A stretch of DNA of 64,000 nt from Terebella lapidaria (lineage: Eukaryota > Annelida > Polychaeta > Terebellida > Terebellidae), in the NCBI GenBank assembly GCA_949152475.1, contig OX424559.1, positions 16,833,809 through 16,897,808 of the forward strand, in the 5' to 3' direction. This document shows, piece by piece, positions 1 through 23,389 of this stretch (its first letter is position 1; each line of letters begins with the position of its first letter). A program made the position numbers and the translations under genes. Under the pieces are notes generated by a model, which saw only the letters and a list, made by a program, of their open reading frames with translations, was not told the DNA's origin and searched no databases.

Positions 1-689
1 CCTTGAATTTCCAGTCTGTGTGTGTCGGCCGCTTTTTTTTGTCAATGAAAAATTGTTGGATTTAGATTTATTCCACTTTTTCTTTCATAGTGGGTTTTGC
101 ATGGAGTAAACTCCTAGAACACTCCAAGATAAATCCCAAATATTGGCACATTTAAAATTGTAAATCATATATTGCGGTTTCAGTGGTGACTTTAAATTTA
201 ACCTTGAATGACTTTGAAAGGTCAAAACGACTTTTTTGTTTAAAAACACCCAATTTTGGACTTTGGCAACTATTTTTTTATCAAGATCTATTCAGAAAAG
301 TTTGCTGTTCACTCTTTGACATTTCAAATTGAGGTACTATCGTATTGGTCCTAATGGTAGTAGCACGGCGACCCAAAGATATTTTTTCATATCATACATG
401 AAACTCCCCTTTATAATATGTACCTTTGTGAGGTGTATACGTTTCATTGCCCTCAAATCGGTGGTCTGCGTGTGGCGGCCATTTTGATTTATTAATGGGT
501 CTTAATAATGGGAGTTGTATGGAGTTAACTACCAGTCTAACAATCAAAGATAAAGCTTAAATACTGGCACATTCATATAGGAAGTCACATATATTGATTT
601 TAGTGGTGAACGGCAATTTTGGTGAAAAAAAAGTTGCGGCTCAAAAGGATACTATAACCTTTCTTGGTCATCGGGCTAAGTTTATAAAG
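1..689. repeat. Diverged interspersed repeat, two partial copies
   Basis: There is no gene here. Segments at about 15-330 and 465-650 share an order of motifs (CGGCCG or CGGCCATTTT, then TGGAGTWAACT, AATACTGGCACATT, and a GTCACATAT-type stretch followed by 'gtggtga'). The same order recurs at about 31460-31620 and, more loosely, inside the larger elements at 27.7 and 45 kb. I read this as old copies of one non-coding repeat family. No open frame longer than chance is present. Confidence 0.45.
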
Positions 690-1075
690 TCATAGTAGCA
701 AGGTACCATTATATGGTTTTATTCCTGTTCAGATAAAGACATTGTAGATATTTAGTGATGAAAAAGATGTTCGTGGTAATTGGTAGTTAATTACAGCGAC
801 ATGTAATCTGGTATATTGAGCTAGTATTACAGATATATGATATGAAAACGTAATCTGACCTTTTGTTCTATAAATAGAAGCGTCGGGAAAAAAATCTTGG
901 AAATCCCCTAAAAGCCGAATCCCATACAGTGGCCCTTTAATTCAATATCTGGAAACCCATTGATTGTATTTGTGAAATTCGTTCGAATTCATTGAAAACT
1001 ATTCATAATAGACCGAATCGGCTTTCATCGGCATGCTACTAGGTCTTTAAGTATTCATGTGCAAATATCCAGAAA
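690..1075 (+). repeat. Interspersed repeat, paired with 41097-41830
   Basis: The stretch 690-835 ('catagtagcaaggtacc...' onward) matches 41097-41240 closely. The stretch 941-1071 (motifs 'aacccattgattgtattt' and 'ggcatgctactaggtcttta') matches 41705-41815. Both blocks keep the same order, so these are two copies of one element; the copy at 41 kb has extra sequence between the blocks. No coding capacity is seen. Confidence 0.6.
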
Positions 1076-1439
1076 GGTTTGACTGTGCACAAAAAAATTG
1101 TATAGGGACGACAGACCGGACACCTTACTCTACCGGTCTGTACATAGCATTTTCTCAAAAAATATAAATACGCTGTCTGTTGGTGTTGTCATCATAAATA
1201 TGATAAATGTGTAGGCTAATTCCTTATTTCTTCTGGGTTAATGATTAATAGAAATTAAGATTGAGAACATGCCCTCTTTGTCAAGAATTTGAACAGCATC
1301 ATTGGTGCCATGAATAATATCGAAATGTTCTTTTTTTCTCGAAACGACAACTGATAACGTTTTTCATAACATATTTTCGTTTTGCAATGCTCAGTGAGAG
1401 CTTCATAAACTACGGTTTAAACATACGAGTTTTTACGGT

Positions 1440-1516
1440 AGCCCTCGTTTTCATATCGAGGCTAATGACGTCACAATCCCCGGCGTCCTAGATTTTAGTG
1501 CGCATGCTCGAAAAAG
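1440..1516 (+). promoter_or_regulatory. Putative promoter of the upstream ATP1A first exon
   Basis: A perfect CRE palindrome TGACGTCA lies at 1466-1473. An NRF-1-like site TGCGCATGCTC starts at 1499, one mismatch from the consensus. The start codon sits in AAGATGGCG, a YY1-like context common at housekeeping-gene starts. These lie within 50 bases of the ATG at 1517. CRE/ATF sites are known in vertebrate ATP1A1 promoters; use here is inferred from position. No TATA box is evident. Confidence 0.45.
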
Positions 1517-14034
<12,518 letters not shown>

Positions 14035-15215
14035 GCCACCGTGCCCGCCTGCAGCGTCCTTGCCACAAACCTCCACCCCGCGGTGGCCGCCAGCGACCCT
14101 CTCCACGGACCAGACCGGCTCTTGTCTGTCTATCGTCTGTACGTCCACTAGCTGCCGCCGCGTCGTCCTGCCGATTCTCCTCGCTTCGACCCGACAGCTT
14201 CTTCTTGCACAACGACTTTGTTTGTGGCTCTACCAACAAGTGGCTACGCAGAATCATCCCTGTTAGGTAGAAGGCCGTCGCCCCCTTCTAGGAATCTTCC
14301 AATTTTCAAAATTCTAAATCATATCAAACTCATCGTCGACGACAGTTGCAATATGCATTTCGTTCCAGTCCCACAAGTGGGGACGGCATCAACTCATGCG
14401 CTACTTAAGTTGTGATATTTACAGAACTGTGTCAAAGTCTAGGACGTATTTATTATGTAAATAATTGCGACATCACGCACAAAAGGACGGTATTCGAGAC
14501 ATTCCTTCAGGAGCCGACGGCCGAGAACACCTAACTCTGCGTAGCCGGTGATACGGGATGAACAATATGACGGGCGTAGAACACATACGCGCCGTCGCGG
14601 ACCAGCTGTGAGCGAGCGAGTGGTCCAAGCTGTGTGGGAGAAGAGTTGGAGAAACGTAGCAGATTTGTGGCAGTACGGTTACCATCAAACAACGCTGATA
14701 GGTTTAGGCAGGCTTTCTTGCCTTCCTCTCCCTACCTCACGATTGTAAGAGAGGTTGGAATTGGATGGCAAAGTACGTTTCCAGTGAGGAAAAAATATGA
14801 TAATGTTTGTTAGATAGAGTTTTTAGTGGCCTGTTTCTTGATTTAATAAAGCGAAAATTTGTACTAGTATTGTCAGTGTATGGGCATGATTTTAAAAAGT
14901 TTTAAGCGTTTCTTTGCAAAAATGTGTAAATTGTTTTGTTATTTGTTTGTGTTTTTACTGACAGGTTATCCATACTATCTCTGTATATGTAGTTGTAATA
15001 GAGTATCAATATTCGGTAAATACTACAGCTAAATCTGTAACACCAAAATTGTTATTGAAAATTTTCTGCAATATTACATATTTAGATTAAGACTAAGCCT
15101 AACAAAATTTGCTCTTTTTGAAGAAAACAACATTTGTTAACCTCTCATGAATTGTCTCATATATAATTAAGGAAATATTTGGATGTGGTCAAAATAAAAC
15201 ACTTACCCAGTTCAT
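14035..15215 (+). other. ATP1A 3' UTR with two candidate poly(A) signals
   Basis: This follows the TAA at 14032-14034. AATAAA occurs at 14845-14850 and again at 15193-15198, so transcripts with about 0.83 or 1.2 kb of 3' UTR are plausible. The first 700 bases are GC-richer than the rest. No further long frame has domain features. Confidence 0.6.
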
Positions 15216-17894
15216 GTTCTCGGCTTTGTCACTTCTTGCCAGAGCAGGGAAATTTAGCAATATTGACAACAACGGCGATTGGAAATACAGGAAATTTGTA
15301 TTCATATCAATTTGGACATTGAATATATTTCACAAGTATTCTATGTTGGCACCACTGAATAAAAAAGAAAGGTTGAAAATTACGATCAGGAATTCAAACT
15401 AGCCATACAAGGTCAAGATTTGAAGTTGGGTATATTATTTGAAATAACAAGAAATTGGTCTTGTAGCAGAAATTTATTAAGAATGTTTCCGAGCAGCAAA
15501 CAAAATCGAAAACAAAACAAGACGCAAGGGAACCAAAATTAAGTGTTCCAACTTTGATAAAAACCTGCATCAACATTGATAGGTGACCACGTTTGATGAC
15601 AATAATATACACAGATGACGGATCAATATGTGTGAATAAATTAAAATACACAAAACGTACAAAAATATACATCGGGCTTCGCCACAAACAATAAAACGTT
15701 TGTTCAGTAGCACAATCACATTTTGAAGCACATTTGCAACACCTTATCAAACCAGAGTATGAATTTTCAGTACCGGTATGCAATATTCAACTTACAAAAC
15801 ATTCACAAGCTCAACTGTGTGTTGGTGCAAAACTTTGTGGAATACATTCACGAACGGCCTGGCAAGATACGCAAGCAATAAAGCTTGATATTTAGGTGCC
15901 TGATAATTATATTCACTCCGCCTTTTTTTTATTCTCGCTAATCATGCCAAAAGAGAGCAGTATGAAAACGATATTGTAAATTGTCACGATGAGATACATG
16001 ATGAGGAAATTTCTGAAAAATGGTGACTTCCCAGGTTGTTTTAGCCTTTTATCAACACACCTAATTATGTCTTACTAGGCCTGATATCATTCGCCGATAC
16101 ATTCAGTTGCGACACTGTAACGATCATAATACGGAGGTAGAGAACGCTTGGGTTTTTTGTTCACATCATATATATATATATATACCATATACAGGCTTGG
16201 ATATTATGTTTGACAGCACAAAAAAATCACATCAATTCATATTTTTTTCTCATTATTAAACCTGTATATATGCTGGGATATTGTGTCTCAACAATTATAC
16301 AGCACAGAAAATCACATTATTACGAATATGGAACACCATTGTGATTCATTTTGCATTCACGTGTATACAAGCAGGGATATTGTGTTCTCACGAAATCTGA
16401 CAGCACAGATATACATTTTCTCCAAAAAGCACACGCTTTTTTTTTTACATGTATAGCATAATTAATGTTCTCATGAATCTAACAGCACATCATTAGGGAA
16501 TACAAGATCACATTTAATATATAGTATATATTATATTTAAAGCCAGTACTCGGGGGTCACAAAACAGAGGTACATTTGGAATGAGTCTCTTTCGATTGCA
16601 TGAAAAATTGTTCGGTCTACTATGAAGTCTTTAAGTTAGGTTAAAAACACATTTACTAGTAAACAAGTGCAACTCTTCAAACACCATACAAAGAATACTG
16701 TAAAACGACTAATTTTGGCTGACGATTTATTTGGCAGATTTGGCGGTAGGGGAAAAACCGCCAAATTAAATCATCCGCCAAATAACGTGGGGCTCACAAC
16801 CACCAAATTTAATATCTGACAAAATTAGTCTTTTTACAGTAGTAGAATACAATTTTTTAGCCTATCGGTGTAAACTTACCTGTACATATAATGCATTTGG
16901 CTTGAATACTTCATATACTAGTGCATACATGTAGATATATCTGATGACACAGTCCCCGGAGTTTATCAAATATCGTAACAAATCTTGACAGAGCGGATTT
17001 TGCTCGATTACATGTGTAATATTTTACATGATTTGTTTTCATAAATGACAAAGAATAAAGCTTACACTGTTTTCTGTAAACAGGAGTGAAGCGTACAAGT
17101 GCGGGCTTGACCTTGTAAAAGTAGCACTGTATCAATACCATAGGGACAGTCTTGAAAAATAACTGCTACAACAAGTGAGAAATTAACTTATATTTTCATA
17201 TTGTCGCTACAGTTAAGAGAAAAGATATATTGTTTACTTGATTATGTCACATGCTTGACAAGGTTGACTGTATTGTATCAAAGGTCTATTTGAGAATATA
17301 TGATCAGTGAATTCACTATAATTACTGAATACTGCATTATATAGAATTGAAAATTGCATGGACATACAGAATAGCGACATCATCAGGGCTGGCAGTAGCC
17401 AGTCTGAAATACTAGCACAATTGGTGTAAATTTGTCAGATAGTTTCACCAGACAGTTTAGCTGGTAAATATACAGGTACGTGTACAATTTAAGCTCTCAC
17501 AAAACAGAAAGTAGACATACTTGCTTTCCATTAGAACATATAACCAGCAAATATTCAACATTTTGACCTCAACATTTTATGACAAACATACACAATTCCC
17601 ATGAAGATCTTGACGATAAACAACATGACTTACAACAAACGCAGATCCTATGAAGTTGGAAGTACATTTACGAACATTATCATACACAATTGTCCGCAGT
17701 ATTCAAAATGACATATTACAGCAAAATGACTATCAAACCAGTCATACAAAACAGACTCCGCCCCAAAAAATACACATCCATCCCTCAAATATAAACAAAC
17801 AAACACACAGACACACCGGTCAAACACCAGCAACAGCACTCTCACTGTTGCCATGGTTTGTATCGACTGGGAGGTGGGTTTCGGAATCCGGCCG
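15216..17894. other. Convergent intergenic space, possibly long 3' UTR of the DHHC gene
   Basis: No coding exon is recognised. The region lies between two convergent genes and is AT-rich, with a short (TA)n run near 16168. On the minus strand, AATAAA complements occur at 16726-16731 (inside the MITE) and 15471-15476, so a long 3' UTR for the palmitoyltransferase is possible but unproven. Confidence 0.35.
16698..16839. mobile_element. TA-flanked MITE, copy 2
   Basis: It runs from CTGTAAAACGACTAATTTTG to the mirrored AATTAGTCTTTTTACAG, flanked by TA on both sides as expected for a TA target duplication. Internal blocks ttggcggtagggg and accgccaaatta match copies at 9351 and 52691. It is non-coding, about 142 bp, and the shortest of the three. 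Confidence 0.85.
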
Positions 17895-20800
17895 TCATAC
17901 GGTGTAATCGTCTATGGATTCCGTCAACGGTTGAGATGTGAAGACGGGACACAACCAGTTGTACATCGGACCTGAGAGTGGGGGAGAAAAACTTAAAACT
18001 TTCTGGGATATTCAAAGAGAATCCTGGAATTGTTTGCTGAATTGGGGTTTTTGAACATGCTTCTGGTGATCAAACTTTACAGTCCACCATTGTTTGGACG
18101 AGGTTTTGACATTTCCACTTTGTAACGAATATTTAGTAGTAGCCAGCAACTTGTTACTGGAGTTAGCAATCTGAATGAAATGTTCGGTAACAAACACTTT
18201 TTTCCATGCAGAATGATATATTCTGAATAAATCAATTTATTATATATATACATTCATACATTTTTATATCAACATATGGCACTATTCTAGTGAATCAAAA
18301 GTAAAGGCAAATGAAACTGTTGTTGATCAAAACGTGCATAAAATACTTGTCTACACTGATTAAGTGATCACTATAACATGTACCTTTGCCGAATACATCG
18401 GAAAGAAGCAGCAATTTGGGCCGTTTCTGTCGATACGGGCCTTGCTTTTTGACTTGTTCCACCGCAGTCTCGTCGGTGAAGATTGCTTGTAGCTGCCAGA
18501 AAAAAAAAACATGTTTCAATTTCAAATATCTGTATTCTATGACTAAGAGGCAAAGTTATTATCCATTTTAAGCAGAGAGTCTGGAAATTATTTTAAGCAG
18601 AGAGTCTGGAAATAATGCTTATTTTTATTTTTGAATTGTGGGTTTAGACGATCAAAATCATGGAATGCAAATGGAAAAGATTCCTTGGATAAAATAGTTG
18701 ATAGACATGCATACATGATCAATGGTGAATGTTTTATGAAAATGCATTTGATACTGCAGAACCCAACTGAAATAGAACCAAGGGACATACAGCATACTGG
18801 CATACTAATGCCACTGACCTGGTCACAGCCGATTGCGATGACAAACAAACCGAACAGTACAGACTCCACGGTCAGCACGATTGAGTGAATCCTGAAACCA
18901 TAGCAACAATATATCCATACATGTAAACATGTCCAGACTAAAAATCAACATTTCATCATCTACTGTTGATATTATAAACATGGTTACTTACATGCATGGG
19001 CATTGCTACCAAGGTCACAGACACAAATGGTAACATGAACAAAAGATATTACCATGATAACATAAATGACAGATATACAGTTACCATGGATACTTACACA
19101 CGAGTGTGCCGCGTCTCTAAGTCATGCGCCTTCGGGTCTAGAACCCAAGCAGCCACCACCATACAGATTGCATAGAGACTCGACAAGCCTGCAAACAAAA
19201 CAAAACACATTTATTATTTGAGAACATGCAAACTAGAAACCATAAGGGCTTCTAACTATTGGTTGAAACTAACTTTTGAGTATCACATTTTTCACAGGCA
19301 TTCAATTCCATGGATTTGTCCCTATTATTCCATGAACATTAGTTTTAGTGAGTTTTACACCAAAATTTACCACTACTTACATAATAATACATAAAATGCA
19401 ACTACCTTTACATTGAATTTGTGAATTCTCTTCTATGGCAAGGAAGCAGGAGTCATTCTTTGCAAAATATTTAGGACGTTCGAGTTATGGCGAGTTCAGT
19501 GGCTGGTTTCTATGACAACTGGTTACTTTGGAGACTAGTTACCATAAAGAATATCACAGCTACTGTGGAGAACGGCTAGAATGAAGATCTACCATGGGGA
19601 ACGGTTACTATGGGAACTGTCTTAACTACTGACCTACGTAGAAGAGGAATTGCAGGAAGAACTTTTGGTTGTATTCTCCGACACAATTGTTGATCCTGCA
19701 ACAAACGATACTAAATCTTTACAAAGATTAAATCATAAATGAAGTATGCTGTTCATTCAGTACATCTAGGTACATTGTACAATCATAAATGAAATATGCT
19801 GTTCATTGAGTACATCTAGGTACATTGTACAGACGTCGGTTCAGGTTTTAAAACATACCAAGGACAGTGGTGGTCCATGCGTTTGATACAGCGCCGACAC
19901 ACGCGACAGTGATGTGCACGGGGCGGCCGGTACGCTTCACACTTCATACAAACTGTCCAACCTGTCTCCTGCAAACGATTAAATACAGCTGCTTATATTA
20001 TCATGGTCAAGTTAATTCTAAACTTTTGTATCAGTATTGCCTCATGAATTTCTTTGTTGATCATGCAATTTGTATGTACTACAATGTGGCTTGCATTACC
20101 ATGGGCATCAAACTCATATTTAATAGTAGTGGTACTAGTACATGTGTATATGTAAAATAGAGTTTCATAGTTAATTATATACATGTATATGTAGCCACAA
20201 AATCCTTGAATTTGCATGTAGAAAGGTACATACACAAAACTATACTAGTAGTGTATGTTGGTGTACCTTGTCTGGTTTTTTGACGCCGCTGTGCATGTCG
20301 GAGAAGTCGAGGCTGGTTTTCGGCAGCGGAACAATGCCAGGGTCAGAGAAAACTGCGCGGACATGCGCCACGGTGAGAAGCGTGATCAGCAGGTTAAACA
20401 GCACCACATTGAACGCACCCCACAAACTGGAAAACAGAGAAAATCATACTGTAAGCCTATATCATGTATATCATTGTATATTTGATATGGAAAATTATAT
20501 AGATTTACTGTGTCCCTAGCGGTTCTACAGATACATGTAAATAATGGAACTCCAGAAGAGCACGCTTTGTCAGCACTGTCAAACTCGAAAATACATTTCG
20601 AGGTTTCATAATTATGAATGTTTGCACAGGGTTGGGGTATCCACTATTACTATTAGTGGTATTTTGTTTCTTTTAATGTATTGCAGTTTATATTGATTTA
20701 TATTGATTTTTTTACTAAAAAAAATGTCTTTTTTGAGTTCGGCAGGTCCCCCTACTACACAGTCGCTTGTTAAAAGAATAATATATAGATTTGGGGTAAT

Positions 20801-21487
20801 TGTCGCACAAAAAACTTCGAGGGCAATGTGAATTGAGGTGGCGATCCTGAGATGCCGAAGGCGTCAAGGGCTTTATCAGATGTTCCGAGAAGTTTATTTT
20901 GCAGACAATTACGACAAGTCTATACATTATTTCTATTTTAAAATGGTAAATGATTGTGAGCAAACAAACATTACCATGACTACACGTGTTTGTTCATGAC
21001 ATTCTTGTAGGTCGTTGCTACGTGAAACCAAACGTAACGGATGAAGCATAGGGACAACACAAAAGTAGGGCCTAGCGGCCACGCGGAGTTTCACAACTTT
21101 TATCATACAGCGATTAGGCATTTTCGTAACAAGTGACTGTGCCCAACTAGTACTAACACTCCTGACCCCGTGATGCACGCTGACTGACTGACTCAAATAA
21201 ATCTCAACTCAGTATCTCTAACTAATCTCAGTATCATGTCAGGTGACTGTACATAACATGCAATGCCATGAGTCAATCAACTCATGACTGAGTGCATGAT
21301 AGGATGACTGAGTGACTAGTGGGCCCCTTGTACACAAAAGGTAAAGAAAATACGGTCGAACTACTGACTTAGATGACATGGTGGGTAAGACAAGATGTCG
21401 AACAACGACATAATCTGCGTAGAACACTGCTAAATACGTGATGATAACACAGATAAGTCCACACGGATCAGTTCGGAAAACAACCAT
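17895..21487 (-). CDS. DHHC palmitoyltransferase, Dnz1/ZDHHC3-7-like (complete, 8 exons)
   Basis: Membrane protein S-acyltransferase that transfers palmitate to cysteines, usually at the Golgi. Exons in gene order: 21487-21369, 20426-20267, 19968-19859, 19695-19634, 19188-19098, 18891-18819, 18492-18384, 17971-17895; 801 nt, 266 residues, all junctions in frame. Visible: TM1 at about residues 10-27, TM2 about 44-63, the DPG motif at 68-70, a cysteine-rich domain with CxxC and HHCRVCxxC, catalytic DHHC at 125-128 followed by PWINNCVG, TM3 about 143-167, TM4 about 185-203, and a TTxE-like ETAVE at 213-217. The start has an AAAATGG context. The cytoplasmic tail has a second conserved-looking VFGKG. 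The overall pattern fits the insect Dnz1 type more than vertebrate ZDHHC3 or ZDHHC7, from memory of the families, so I give no symbol. It is convergent with the ATPase gene. Confidence 0.92.
19731..19830. repeat. 50-bp direct tandem duplication in a DHHC-gene intron
   Basis: 19731-19780 and 19781-19830 are the same 50-bp unit (aatcataaatgaagtatgct onward) with two base differences. It lies in the intron directly downstream, in transcription sense, of the DHHC exon, about 30 bp from its donor. Confidence 0.85.
20427..21368 (-). other. First intron of the DHHC gene, with a repeat fragment
   Basis: No exon is seen. 20786-20830 (tttggggtaattgtcgcac followed by aaacttcgagggcaa) resembles 36251-36293 (tttggagtaattctcgcac, aaacttcgagagcaa), so both hold a fragment of one interspersed repeat. 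The remainder is AT-rich and unrecognised. Confidence 0.5.
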
Positions 21488-21769
21488 TTTGACAACTTTG
21501 TTTACATCGGGCCAAATTCTTCGATCCTCCCTGATTGGATGATATTTCGGCGGCCTACCGTACTAACGCGTGTGAGAGAGAAATAATATAGTCAGTGAAA
21601 TGTGTGTTGGGATGTCCACATTATTGTAGAGATCTCTACGTCTACAAAAAGAATGGCATCCGAGTTTGAGAGACGAAGTTGCAATAGCTGCTCATATAAT
21701 TTATATTGTTAGAAAACGCAAGATATATAGGCCGACTGGACCACATTGGAAATAAGTGTGTTCACTTTC
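21488..21769 (-). promoter_or_regulatory. 5' flank of the DHHC gene
   Basis: This is the immediate upstream region of the ATG at 21487. There is no TATA box at a convincing distance. A CCAAT-type 'gattgg' (complement CCAATC) is at about 21533-21538. It is listed only as the place where the promoter must lie. Confidence 0.3.
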
Positions 21770-21837
21770 TTGTGTCATCCATGTATTTTTTTAATGTATT
21801 TACAAACTTTGTATTTGCATTGAATTTTACAAAATAA

Positions 21838-21898
<61 letters not shown>
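21770..21898 (+). mobile_element. LINE-like 3' tail with (AATC)n
   Basis: AT-rich sequence ending 'ttttacaaaataaaat' runs straight into about 14 units of CAAT/AATC (21841-21898). LINEs of the CR1/L2 kind end in short tandem repeats after an A-rich 3' UTR, which this resembles; no reverse transcriptase is present. Two other tails of this style are at 24158-24326 and 37171. Confidence 0.45.
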
Positions 21899-21904
21899 GA
21901 CGTT

Positions 21905-23157
21905 TCTAGTGATGAGATCCATTTGATCTATACATGTAGTGATGATGATGCCCATTTGATCCAGTTATTATGAGACCCTTTGATCTAGCCCATTCGATTT
22001 AATTAGAATAAGTCGCATTCGATCTAGATATAATGAGCTCCATTCGATCTAGACTATACTCTAATTTTTCAAACATGTTTACACTGTTTTTTGATGATAT
22101 TTTTGCAATGTTAATGCCATCGTTCTATAACTTAACACATTTCACCTGGGAGTCAAACGGCAATTTTCTACTACGTGTGAATTTCAGACTTCTATCGCCA
22201 AAATTGAAGAGGATGGCAATCTACCCCAATATTAAATTTCAGCCCAAAACTGTATCTGGAGAATCTGAGCATATTCGAGGATTTGGTCATATATGTTTAC
22301 ATTCATCATGATTCGAAGTATTATTGTAATTTTAGACTAGAACATATACATAGGAGTGTATTCCGAGCAAATGCACAAAATTTTGTGTGGACCCAGAAAT
22401 TAAATGACAGGGCTAAATTTAACATTGGGGTAGATTGCCAACTTTTTCAATTTTCGTGATAGAAGTGTGAAATTCGGTAGAAAATTGCCGAGTATAGTTA
22501 TTATGACCAAGGCCTTTTGATCTGGTTATGATGAAGCCCATTTGACCTAGTTATGATGAGACCCATTTGGTCTAGTTATGATGAAGCCCATTTGATCTAG
22601 TTATGATGAAGCCCATTTGATCTAGTTATGATGAGACCCATTTGGTCTAGTTATGATGAAGCCCATTTGATATAGTTATGATGAGGCCCATTTTATCTAG
22701 TTATGATGAAGCCCATTTCATCTAGTTATGATGAGGCCCATTTGATCTAGTTATGATGAAGCCCATTTGATCTAGTTATGATAAGACCAATTCGATCTAG
22801 CTAAGTTAAGGCCGACTTGATCCAGTTATTATGTGGCCCATTTGATCTACATGTATTGACGATGAGGTCCATTTGATATAGTTATGATGATGCCCATTTG
22901 ATATAGTTATGATGAGGCCCATTTGATATAGTTATGATGAAGCCCATTTCATCTAGTTATGATAAGACCAATTCGATCTGGTTATGTCGAGGCCCATTCG
23001 GTCTATTTATGATGAAACCCAATTGATTTAGTTATGATGAAACCCATTTGATCTAGATATGATGGTGCCCATCTAATCCAGTTATGATGAGGCCCATTTG
23101 ATCTAGTTATGATGAGGTCCATTTGATCTAGTTTTGATGAGGTCCATTTGAACATTT
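21905..23157. repeat. 25-bp minisatellite, interrupted by a foldback element
   Basis: The unit is close to TTATGATGAAGCCCATTTGA followed by TCTAG (25 bp), with steady variants (aag/gag/aga and ttga/ttgg). The array occupies 21905-22050 and 22497-23157, roughly 30 units, and is split by the foldback element at 22056-22496. It lies directly upstream of lipase gene A. There are no unique spacers, so it is not a CRISPR array. Confidence 0.85.
22056..22496. mobile_element. Foldback element copy 1, truncated on its right
   Basis: The block 'cggcaattttctac...acttctatcgccaaaattg...ggcaatctaccccaat' near 22150-22235 is mirrored by its reverse complement at about 22425-22490. The full relative is at 44508-45052, which keeps the outer arms on both sides; here the right outer arm is missing. 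It is inserted in the 25-bp minisatellite. There is no coding sequence. Confidence 0.75.
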
Positions 23158-23389
23158 GAGAGAGAAAAAAGAACTAAACTTATAACCGAAAGTCTGGATT
23201 ACTAAAATCAAATAACCAAGTGGTGTTTCACACACTTATCCACGATATATGCAAGTATTTTTAGGGAACATGTCCTGACCTACTCAGCGATAACGTTCTA
23301 GGCCAGGTGTATTTTTACCCATGTGGCATTGCTAGTCCAATAAAGTAGAGTTGTGTGCGGTAATTGTGGCAATAAGCCACGTCGTCACG